Positions 1 to 5,054 of a stretch of DNA of 5,700 nt are shown here, piece after piece; the stretch's first letter is position 1, and every line of letters begins with the position of its first letter. A program made the translations under genes and the position numbers. The notes beneath the pieces are model-generated. The model had not been told where the DNA came from. It worked only from the letters and a program-made list of their open reading frames with translations, and made no database searches. This DNA comes from Candidatus Heimdallarchaeota archaeon (GTDB taxonomy: Archaea > Asgardarchaeota > Heimdallarchaeia > Heimdallarchaeales > Heimdallarchaeaceae). The DNA lies in contig JAEOTG010000405.1 in assembly GCA_016839985.1 (NCBI GenBank), positions 1 through 5,700 of the forward strand, read 5' to 3'.

Positions 1-560
1 ATAGGTAAGCATAGAAAAAACTCATATTTTGTATCTACACCAAGGAAATCATTTACAGGAGTTTTTGCAACTCTAGGAAGTTCAAAATAGAGAGAACAAA
101 GACCTATAGCTGAAGTTTCAAGTAACATGTTTTCTACACATAAAAACAAAGAATCACGTAGTGAGTTGTATAAGTATTCATTATTTATGAAATCTTCAAT
201 GTTATTATTTGTAAATTCTTTAGCTCCTCTTTCTAAGTCGAAGAAAATGAAGATAATAACAGGTGCTTTTTGTATTTCATCAAGATATTTCTTATAGCTT
301 TGATACAATTCTGAAATTGTTATTCCCTTTTTTTCAGCAGCTTCTTTTTTCCATTCGACAACCGTTTCTAAGAGAAGCTTGAAAAAATTATCTTTAAGTT
401 TTTCATCAGTTAAAATCAAAAATTTAAATGGCATCGTATTACCAGATGAAGGTGCCCATATACCAGCTTCAATAATTTGGTATATATCTTTTAAATTGAC
501 TGCTTTAATTTTGAACTTACGAATAGATCTTCTATTCTTAATAACTTCCAGAATTGACAT
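1..560 (-). CDS. Nitroreductase-family FMN oxidoreductase (3' end outside window)
   Basis: The open frame on the minus strand starts at ATG 560-558 and runs through 186 codons off the left edge without a stop, so the C-terminus is missing. It begins MSILEVIKNRRSIRKF; the RRSIRKF motif (residues 10-16) is the FMN-phosphate-binding N-terminal signature of nitroreductases. It is followed by GIWAPSSGNTMPF (33-45), the family's 'APSsgN-QPW' loop with the usual Gln-Pro-Trp altered to Met-Pro-Phe. A helix around 130-160 ending in AIGLCSLYFE (151-160) matches the family's 'alGLgs' segment. Members are homodimeric cytosolic FMN proteins that reduce nitro compounds, quinones, enones or flavin-like substrates with NAD(P)H; the substrate here cannot be told. 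ATG 560 is chosen because the family motif begins just after it and a TATA-like box lies 25 nt upstream. The gene is separated from the SSB-like gene by a terminator and its own promoter, so it is probably transcribed alone. Family certain enough; function open. Confidence 0.88.
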   Translation of the reverse strand, partial: MSILEVIKNRRSIRKFKIKAVNLKDIYQIIEAGIWAPSSGNTMPFKFLILTDEKLKDNFFKLLLETVVEWKKEAAEKKGITISELYQSYKKYLDEIQKAPVIIFIFFDLERGAKEFTNNNIEDFINNEYLYNSLRDSLFLCVENMLLETSAIGLCSLYFELPRVAKTPVNDFLGVDTKYEFFLCLP

Positions 561-580
561 ATTATTATTATGAAAAAAGC

Positions 581-590
581 ACTTATAAGT
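581..590 (-). promoter_or_regulatory. TATA-like box of the nitroreductase gene
   Basis: The 10-base palindrome ACTTATAAGT is centred about 25 nt before the ATG at 560, and there is no Shine-Dalgarno sequence between them. That spacing fits an archaeal TATA box driving a leaderless transcript. Because the box is palindromic its direction is inferred only from the gene it precedes. Confidence 0.5.
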
Positions 591-612
591 TGAGTTATTT
601 TGATAGGTTTAT

Positions 613-644
613 AAAAAAGAAGAGATAAGTAAGGAATTACTTAT
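613..644 (-). terminator. Hairpin plus T-tract downstream of the SSB-like gene
   Basis: Read on the minus strand, ATAAGTAA (644-637), a four-base TTCC loop and TTACTTAT (632-625) form a perfect 8-bp stem, followed by CTCTTC and then a run of six T (618-613). It sits 18 bases past the stop of the SSB-like gene and just before the nitroreductase promoter. The T-tract alone would suit archaeal termination. The stem is AT-rich and therefore weak, so the hairpin may or may not matter. Confidence 0.5.
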
Positions 645-662
645 TTTATATTTTTAAGAGTT

Positions 663-1091
663 CTAATCATAGCTTCTGTTGTAATTTGATCTATTTTGAT
701 ATGGTCTTCTACGATATCTCCTTGTATCTTCATGTTCTTGTTCGGAGAGGTTATTTTCCATATCTATTTTCTTAATTTTCTTATCAGAACTTTCTACGTA
801 TCCTTCTTTACCTAGAGACAATCTAATATGTCTTTTGAAAAGAATAGTTTTGGAGTTCAAAAATTGATAAGTTTCATTTTCACTAATTTCTTCTATTTGT
901 TCATTCCATGCTGAGAAATAGACAGTACCTGTTTCATCTCCAATTAAAACATCCATAACTTTATGCTCTTCTCCAGTATTTCTGTTTGTCACATCTCTTA
1001 CTTCTCCCAGTTGTATAATTTTAGCGAGTAGATTGATTTCACGTGTATTAGGAGACAATTCATTAACTTTAATATAATTAATTTCACTCAA
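663..1091 (-). CDS. OB-fold single-stranded-DNA-binding protein, archaeal SSB / SOSS-B type
   Basis: This 142-residue protein has one OB fold (about residues 7-108) and a short flexible tail, the layout of crenarchaeal SSB and eukaryotic SOSS-B1/hSSB1. Characteristic pieces are VNELSPNTREINLLAKII (first strand), VMDVLIGDETGTVYFSAW (45-62) with the family's 'GDeTG-v-l-lW' signature, and FKRHIRLSLGKEGYV (85-99), matching 'FKGqvqLnaG' in Sulfolobus SSB. W62 and F85 are likely base-stacking residues; the second tryptophan found in Sulfolobus SSB is not apparent. Residues 124-142 are rich in Arg and Tyr (7 R and 4 Y of 19) instead of the acidic end of Sulfolobus SSB. It presumably binds ssDNA (or RNA) in replication and repair. 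The start is TTG: no ATG occurs before the OB fold, an in-frame TGA lies three codons upstream, and a GTGAT ribosome-binding element sits 5 nt before it. It is divergent from the oxidoreductase gene. Confidence 0.88.
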   Translation of the reverse strand: MSEINYIKVNELSPNTREINLLAKIIQLGEVRDVTNRNTGEEHKVMDVLIGDETGTVYFSAWNEQIEEISENETYQFLNSKTILFKRHIRLSLGKEGYVESSDKKIKKIDMENNLSEQEHEDTRRYRRRPYQNRSNYNRSYD

Positions 1092-1096
1092 TTTAT

Positions 1097-1101
1097 ATCA
1101 C
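1097..1101 (-). promoter_or_regulatory. Ribosome binding site supporting the TTG start of the SSB-like gene
   Basis: On the minus strand GTGAT, complementary to the archaeal 16S rRNA 3' end (core GGAGGTGAT), ends 5 nt before TTG 1091-1089. It decides the start, because no ATG or GTG is available in frame before the OB fold. A possible TATA box (TTTAGATATTA, 1133-1123) further upstream would give a leader of about 10 nt; that box is a weak match. Confidence 0.45.
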
Positions 1102-1211
1102 TTTATTTTCTGATTTTTGCAGTAATATCTAAATGATTTTACTGTTTCAGACTAAAAAAAAAGTTTAATTTTAATAATTTTTTGATTGATACGAAATCTT
1201 TGTGCAAAGAA

Positions 1212-1219
1212 TTAATAAA
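1212..1219 (+). promoter_or_regulatory. TATA-like box of the F420-type oxidoreductase gene
   Basis: TTAATAAA is centred 25 nt before the ATG at 1241 with no ribosome binding site between, which fits a leaderless mRNA. It lies inside the theoretical N-terminal extension from GTG 1202, which is a further reason to reject that earlier start. Confidence 0.4.
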
Positions 1220-1240
1220 CTAAAAATCTTTTTAAAAATC

Positions 1241-2170
1241 ATGAAATTTGGATATTACGTTAGAACAGCTTATAACTATCTAAAAATAAGAGAGTTAACG
1301 CTTAGAGTTGAAGAAATGGGATTTCAAGCAGTTCATGTAAATGATCACTTGATCGGTTTTGATGAAAAACAAGATAAAAAAGAGCCTTATCTAGAAGCTT
1401 TAATGTTAATGAGTGCATTAGCGGTTGAAACCAAGAAAATCAAACTTGGGCATATCGTGTTATGTAATTCTTTTAGAAATCCTGCTTATTTGGCAAAGAT
1501 GATTTCTACCTTAGATAATATCTCTGAAGGTAGAGCTTTGTTGTGGGTAGGTAGTGGTTGGTATGAAGAAGAATACCTTGCTTATGGTTATCCATTTCCT
1601 TCACCCAAGAGACGAGTTGATGAACTAGAGGAATCTCTTGTAATCTTCAAAAAACTGTTTACAGAAGATACTACTAACTTTGATGGCAAGATATGGAAGC
1701 TTGTTAATAATCGTAATTATCCTAAACCAATATCTAAACCTTATCCACAAATAGTATTGGGTACAGCTGGGAAGAGAATGACGGATATTGCTTGTAGAGA
1801 AGCAGATGGTATCAATATTCCTGATTTTAAACTAGATAAATTGCCAAATGCTATAAAGAACATCAAAGAAAAATTGGTAAAATACAATAGAAACACTGAT
1901 AATTTTGAAATCTCTCTATTCACAGGAATCTCATTAGTAAATTCACAAGAAGAAATTGATCAGATTGTAAAGAAGACTATTGAAAGCAGTAAGAAAGAAG
2001 AAAAACCAACAAAAGAAGAAGTGCTAAAAAACTCTTTCATAGGTTTTCAAGAAGACATAAAAGAAAAAATAGCTACTGTAGAGGATATGGGAATTGGTAA
2101 AATGGTTATTATAATGAGGGAATCAGATGTTAAAGACCCACTTAAACTATTTCATGACAAAGTAATGTAA
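1241..2170 (+). CDS. Luciferase-like (LLM class) F420-dependent oxidoreductase
   Basis: The 309-residue product has the TIM-barrel layout of the bacterial-luciferase-like superfamily. It starts MKFGYYVRT (first strand). HVNDHL (32-37) matches the family's 'wv-DH' motif, and IKLGHIVL (67-74) matches 'i-LGt-V'. ISEGRALLWVGSGWYEEEYLAYG (94-116) is the classic 'sgGR-lGvGaGW--eEy-a-G' block, followed by KRRVDELEESL. IVLGTAGKRMTDIACREADGINI (171-193) is the phosphate-binding strand that holds the cofactor. Members without FMN partners usually use reduced deazaflavin F420 for hydride transfer, common in archaea and actinobacteria; the substrate is unknown. A GTG at 1202 would add 13 residues with no family counterpart, so ATG 1241 is chosen. 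The stop overlaps the ribosome binding site of the ACP-like gene, so the two are co-translated. A Lys/Glu-rich insert near residues 250-270 (SSKKEEKPTKEE) precedes the C-terminal helix. F420 use is inferred from subgroup motifs and not proven by a single residue. Confidence 0.88.
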   Translation: MKFGYYVRTAYNYLKIRELTLRVEEMGFQAVHVNDHLIGFDEKQDKKEPYLEALMLMSALAVETKKIKLGHIVLCNSFRNPAYLAKMISTLDNISEGRALLWVGSGWYEEEYLAYGYPFPSPKRRVDELEESLVIFKKLFTEDTTNFDGKIWKLVNNRNYPKPISKPYPQIVLGTAGKRMTDIACREADGINIPDFKLDKLPNAIKNIKEKLVKYNRNTDNFEISLFTGISLVNSQEEIDQIVKKTIESSKKEEKPTKEEVLKNSFIGFQEDIKEKIATVEDMGIGKMVIIMRESDVKDPLKLFHDKVM

Positions 2171-2175
2171 GGTGA
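2169..2175 (+). promoter_or_regulatory. Shine-Dalgarno of the ACP-like gene, overlapping the upstream stop codon
   Basis: AAGGTGA (continuing into T) matches the anti-Shine-Dalgarno core GGAGGTGAT closely. Its first two bases are the end of the oxidoreductase TAA (2168-2170). ATG 2180 follows 4 nt after it. This is the strongest ribosome binding site in the window and implies coupled translation of the pair. Confidence 0.7.
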
Positions 2176-2179
2176 TTTC

Positions 2180-2422
2180 ATGTATATGAGTATATTTAGA
2201 AGATTGCAAGAAATAATCTCCAACATTGCTGATGTTAGAAAAAAGAATCTTACTATCAACACATATATTCAAGAAAATCTTGAACTAGATGATGATGATT
2301 TAGTAGAACTGCGAATAGCTATAGAAAGAGAATTTGATATAAAATTACCAAAAAACGTATTTAAAGAATTTAACACAATTGGAGAAATAATAGGTTTTAT
2401 TGAAGCAGAAATGGGGAGATAG
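2180..2422 (+). CDS. Acyl-carrier-protein-like protein lacking the phosphopantetheine serine
   Basis: The 80-residue acidic protein aligns without gaps to bacterial acyl carrier protein: IFRRLQEIISNIADV (helix I), LELDDDDLVELRIAIEREFDIKLP (34-57, start of helix II and following loop) and FNTIGEIIGFIEAEM (64-78, helix IV). In E. coli ACP the equivalent block is LGADSLDTVELVMALEEEF. Here the modified serine is replaced by Asp38 and the next leucine by Asp39, so 4'-phosphopantetheine cannot be attached in the usual way. The fold looks intact (VEL, EREFDIKLP and the T-I/V-G-E motif are kept), suggesting a structural or adaptor role and not decay. It is coupled to the F420-type oxidoreductase through an overlapping ribosome binding site 9 bases after that gene's stop, so the two proteins may interact or act on one substrate. 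An alternative start is the ATG at 2186. Its partner and function are unknown. Confidence 0.8.
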   Translation: MYMSIFRRLQEIISNIADVRKKNLTINTYIQENLELDDDDLVELRIAIEREFDIKLPKNVFKEFNTIGEIIGFIEAEMGR

Positions 2423-2432
2423 AGTATTTTAT

Positions 2433-3491
2433 TTAGCGATAATATCGATTAAATATCTCCATTGTTCTTTCTTCAAAAAGATCTAAATTTTTTAAAGATG
2501 GTTTGCTTTTACCATCATCAATTTTTTGGACTAGATTAACAATAAATTCATTTAAAGGAGTCTGGATCCCATATTTTTTACCTAACTCAACAATATGCCC
2601 ATTCATGTAAGGTATTTCAGTTGGTAATCCTCTTTCATAAAAACTTAAATTTGCAGATCTTGTTTTTTTATTTTGCATTCCAATTATCTTAATTATTAGC
2701 ATTTTAATCCATAAGCTCAAAGGAAGGATTTTTCTTTGCTTTTTTAGTAAAGCAAGAGATTCAAATTTTATATTATTTAATTTTGGTAAACTCAGTCCCA
2801 TTTTATACGCAATTCTTATCCCTTCTGTCATATTTATGAGAAATGCAATTCTCACTGGTTTTCTTTTTAGAAGATCCCAAACTGCTTGTCCACTGAATGC
2901 TCCAGTTGATGCCATTGTTATGTTTATTAGCAGTTTGGAAAATTTATTACTAATGATATCATCTGTCCAACTAGTTTTTGCGGAATGTGAAATTAATTTC
3001 TGTATTTCTTCATCAATTTCTCTTTTCTTTCCTTTTAATCTTCCAAGAACAATTTCTCCTTCATTTGTTCTTTCAGATTTTCCATAACCTCTCCAGATGG
3101 CATTGAAGCTTATAACACACCCTAAAATATTCTCGGGTGGAAGTATTTCTGCTATTTTCTCTTCAATCATACCGTTTGTAAAGTTAACTAGAGTGAAATT
3201 CTCGTTGAGAGTAGCTTTAAGTCTATTGACTGCGTCCAGAGCATTGTCTATTTTAGTTATCAAGAATACAGCATCAATATCTTTTGGTAAATCTTCTATG
3301 TTCGAGAAAGGAATAAGATTCTCTTTAACCGTAAATTCACCTCTAGCTCCACTAATAGATAAACCATTTTCCTTTATTGATTGGATGGTTTCTGGAACTT
3401 TATCAACTACATGGACAGTTTTACCTGCTCTTGCCATGTTTGCGATTATATTTGAACCAATTGAACCTGCACCAATAACAGCAAGCTTCAT
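2433..3491 (-). CDS. Ketopantoate reductase (2-dehydropantoate 2-reductase) family protein
   Basis: This 352-residue protein has the two-domain plan of PanE/ApbA enzymes, which reduce 2-dehydropantoate to pantoate with NADPH in coenzyme A synthesis. The Rossmann domain opens with MKLAVIGAGSIG (nucleotide loop GAGSIG, 7-12) and contains VFLITKIDN (75-83) and NFTNGMIEE (103-111; the Asn-Gly is the family's 'NG' motif). The C-terminal domain contains SNKFSKLLINITMASTGAFSG (181-201), with the likely catalytic lysine K186 and substrate asparagine N190. It also has RGLPTEIPYMNGHIVELGKKYGIQTP (287-312), with the conserved Glu292. An insert of some 40 mostly hydrophobic and basic residues (about 240-280, including WIKMLIIKIIGM) makes it longer than the usual 300. 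ATG 3491 is preferred over TTG 3506 because it abuts the Rossmann strand and lies 25 nt from a TATA-like box. It converges on the ACP-like gene with 10 bases between stops. It may be a true pantoate enzyme or a related 2-ketoacid reductase. Confidence 0.85.
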   Translation of the reverse strand: MKLAVIGAGSIGSNIIANMARAGKTVHVVDKVPETIQSIKENGLSISGARGEFTVKENLIPFSNIEDLPKDIDAVFLITKIDNALDAVNRLKATLNENFTLVNFTNGMIEEKIAEILPPENILGCVISFNAIWRGYGKSERTNEGEIVLGRLKGKKREIDEEIQKLISHSAKTSWTDDIISNKFSKLLINITMASTGAFSGQAVWDLLKRKPVRIAFLINMTEGIRIAYKMGLSLPKLNNIKFESLALLKKQRKILPLSLWIKMLIIKIIGMQNKKTRSANLSFYERGLPTEIPYMNGHIVELGKKYGIQTPLNEFIVNLVQKIDDGKSKPSLKNLDLFEERTMEIFNRYYR

Positions 3492-3512
3492 TTGAGAGTA
3501 ATTCAATTGAAG

Positions 3513-3520
3513 TAAAATAA
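3513..3520 (-). promoter_or_regulatory. TATA-like box of the ketopantoate-reductase-family gene
   Basis: On the minus strand TTATTTTA is centred about 25 nt before the ATG at 3491 and no ribosome binding site follows it. The TTG at 3506 would lie only 10 nt from the box, upstream of the expected transcription start. This makes the ATG the more likely first codon, on a leaderless mRNA. Confidence 0.5.
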
Positions 3521-3539
3521 GTGTTTTGAATTATTCATG

Positions 3540-3553
3540 AAAAAATAAAAAAA
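3540..3553 (-). terminator. U-rich terminator after the DUF1015-family gene
   Basis: Read on the minus strand, seven T, one A and six T follow 10 bases after the stop codon at 3566-3564. No hairpin precedes them, which is typical of archaeal oligo-U termination. The tract lies upstream of the TATA-like box of the next gene, so it would separate the two minus-strand genes. Confidence 0.6.
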
Positions 3554-3563
3554 TTATGAGAAG

Positions 3564-4838
3564 TTAGAGAAGTTTTTCTCCTTCTTCTAAACTCAGCATA
3601 GTTAAACCACTAATCATTTTGGGGTAGAAATCTGTAGATTTTTGTGGCATTCTTTCTTGATTTTTTGCAACTTTAAGCACTTGAGAAGCTTTTGTTGGAT
3701 TTAAGAAAAATGCAACCTTGTATTTACCTTGATCTACCTTTTCAATAGCATCTTTTTCCCATCTCTCATAGAAAATATCGTCATCAATATGTAAATCTCC
3801 TAATTCCATTATTCCATGAAAGATCATATCTCGAAGAATGACTACATCTAAATCTTTGAAATCATCACTCATATCTTGAACAAACCTGTTAATATCAGAG
3901 GAATTCTTCATAATCATAGAATATGCTTTACCATCTTGGTAGAAAACAAAAGTATGTTTGTCTATGTTTTGTTCAAGGAAATTTGATATATTAGATGTGG
4001 CTATTTCATCCATTTCAAAGAATTGTTTAAACTCGTTCATGTTGTTTTCAGTTACATTAACTTTAGCTAAACAACGATGTGTTGCCAGAATGATTAATCC
4101 TTCATCTTCAACAGGAACTAAATAAGTCATCCTAAAATTGTAAACATCATTTTCATCCCAGTCTCCAGCTTCATCTCTCCTCATATTCCTATATGTTACA
4201 GCTGTTTCGTATCTATGGTGTCCATCTGCTATTACTAGTTGCTGTACTTCAAATACTTGTTGTACTATTCTTATTTTTTCAGAATCGGTTATTTTCCATA
4301 TTTTGTTTATTACTCCTAAATCATCTTTCCCTTCAATTAATGGAGTTTCATTTAAACATTCATCAAACAATTCAATAGTTTTCTTTTCTGGATCGGAATA
4401 TAGAATGAATCCTGTTTCTAATGTATGTCTTGTTGTCTTTAACATATTTAATCTATCAATTTTAGGTCCTTTGTGTGTTTTTTCATGAGGTAAAACAATA
4501 TCTTCTTCAAATGGGTGCAATCTTAAAGCTCCAATAAATCCCTTTCTTACATATTGCTTCCCAAAAAGCTCAAACTCTTGATAATATACATATAATCCAG
4601 GAACTTCATCTACAGCAAGAATTTCTTCTTCTAACCATTCTCCCAATCTTTGTTTAGATATTTCATACCTATTTTCTTCGATTGGTAAGGTTAATCTGCA
4701 GTAATTATAATCTGATTGACTATAATATTTTTCTTGCATTTCAGCATCAATTTTGTCATAAGGTTGGACAATAAGTTTTTCGATATCCCCAGCTTTGCCA
4801 GTATATCTTATTGCTTTAAATGGTCTGATATCTACCAT
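3564..4838 (-). CDS. DUF1015-family protein (possible ParB/SerK-like kinase fold)
   Basis: The 424-residue product matches the DUF1015 family along its whole length. It starts VDIRPFKAIRYTGKAGDIEKLIVQPYDKI (2-30), the family's N-terminal 'I-PFkalR... -aPPYDvi' block with Gln in place of the first Pro. It has FIGALRLHPFEEDIVLPHEKTHKGPKIDRLNMLK (101-134), the 'v-pHE-T--gpk-DRl-Ll' motif, then GFILYSDP. VIADGHHRYETAVTYRN (202-218) carries the DGHHRYET signature. DUF1015 proteins are soluble and about 400 residues long. The DGHHR motif resembles that of archaeal SerK, a ParB-fold free-serine kinase, so small-molecule phosphorylation is a reasonable but unproven guess. Two starts compete. ATG 4838 fits the family N-terminus and has a TATA-like box 24 nt upstream. 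TTG 4847 adds three residues and has GAGG 5 nt upstream. The ATG is chosen. The gene is divergent from the zinc-ribbon/actin-like gene. Confidence 0.87.
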   Translation of the reverse strand: MVDIRPFKAIRYTGKAGDIEKLIVQPYDKIDAEMQEKYYSQSDYNYCRLTLPIEENRYEISKQRLGEWLEEEILAVDEVPGLYVYYQEFELFGKQYVRKGFIGALRLHPFEEDIVLPHEKTHKGPKIDRLNMLKTTRHTLETGFILYSDPEKKTIELFDECLNETPLIEGKDDLGVINKIWKITDSEKIRIVQQVFEVQQLVIADGHHRYETAVTYRNMRRDEAGDWDENDVYNFRMTYLVPVEDEGLIILATHRCLAKVNVTENNMNEFKQFFEMDEIATSNISNFLEQNIDKHTFVFYQDGKAYSMIMKNSSDINRFVQDMSDDFKDLDVVILRDMIFHGIMELGDLHIDDDIFYERWEKDAIEKVDQGKYKVAFFLNPTKASQVLKVAKNQERMPQKSTDFYPKMISGLTMLSLEEGEKLL

Positions 4839-4858
4839 AATAATCAAAACAACCTCAC

Positions 4859-4864
4859 TATAAA
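4859..4864 (-). promoter_or_regulatory. TATA-like box of the DUF1015 gene
   Basis: On the minus strand TTTATA is centred about 24 nt before ATG 4838, as in the leaderless genes of this window. A GAGG sequence at 4856-4853 lies between box and ATG. It would act as a ribosome binding site only if transcription began further upstream (for example from the TAATAAAA at 4886-4879) and the TTG at 4847 were used. Confidence 0.35.
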
Positions 4865-4955
4865 CTCTATTTTAATTTTTTTATTAGAATATGAAAAAAT
4901 CTGATTCAGAATTTACCTTTAATTTTTTTCTTCAATAAACAAAACCAGAAGATTA

Positions 4956-4997
4956 ATGATATACCATTTTTTTATGATATACCCTAATGATGATATA
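4956..4997 (+). repeat. Three spaced ATGATATA boxes upstream of the actin-like gene
   Basis: The 10-mer ATGATATACC occurs at 4956-4965 and again at 4974-4983. The core ATGATATA recurs at 4990-4997 inside the adjacent palindrome. Start-to-start distances are 18 and 16 bases, a little under two helical turns, so bound proteins would lie roughly on the same DNA face. This looks like a cluster of regulator sites. The AT-rich background makes chance recurrence of the shorter core possible, but less so for the exact 10-mer. Confidence 0.5.
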
Positions 4998-5003
4998 TCA
5001 TCA
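4988..5003. promoter_or_regulatory. Perfect 16-bp palindrome, candidate operator
   Basis: TGATGATATATCATCA equals its own reverse complement with no spacer. It lies 4 bases upstream of the TATA-like box of the zinc-ribbon/actin-like gene, where it would cover the BRE region and block or assist TFB/TBP binding. A dimeric helix-turn-helix or ribbon-helix-helix regulator is the natural candidate. It could also influence the divergent DUF1015 gene, but lies over 120 bases from that promoter. Confidence 0.55.
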
Positions 5004-5007
5004 GAAA

Positions 5008-5016
5008 TATTTAAAA
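5008..5016 (+). promoter_or_regulatory. TATA-like box of the zinc-ribbon/actin-like gene
   Basis: TATTTAAAA preceded by the purine run GAAA (5004-5007), which could act as a BRE, is the best archaeal promoter match in the window. Transcription would begin near 5037, giving an 18-nt leader that contains the AAGGT ribosome binding site at 5041-5045. Confidence 0.55.
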
Positions 5017-5054
5017 CAAAAAAAATCTGATTTTTTAAGTAAGGTTTGATATGT

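Noticed and set aside
379..573. Plus-strand open frame of 64 codons
   Set aside because: It is antisense to the start of the nitroreductase gene, whose minus-strand frame shows clear family motifs. It has no ribosome binding site or recognisable protein features.
1741..1923. Minus-strand 60-codon open frame inside the oxidoreductase gene
   Set aside because: It is antisense to the conserved cofactor-binding strand region of the luciferase-like protein and has no independent start signals.
2431..2452. Imperfect inverted repeat TTTAGCGATAATATCGATTAAA at the convergent gene ends, possible shared terminator
   Set aside because: Only a 4-bp CGAT/ATCG core plus a separated TTTA/TAAA pair match, it overlaps the last codons of the reductase gene, and there is no proper T-tract after it on either strand.
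2836..3495. Two plus-strand open frames of 83 and 132 codons within the ketopantoate-reductase-family gene
   Set aside because: Both are antisense shadows of a well-conserved gene. Their hydrophobic, Ser-rich composition is what the reverse complement of this AT-rich coding strand gives.
4894..5032. 13-base direct repeat AAAAAATCTGATT at 4894-4906 and 5020-5032
   Set aside because: Half of it is an A-run in a very AT-rich spacer, and a shorter TCTGATTTTT also occurs near 1109. It has no flanking mobile-element features, so chance is a sufficient explanation.
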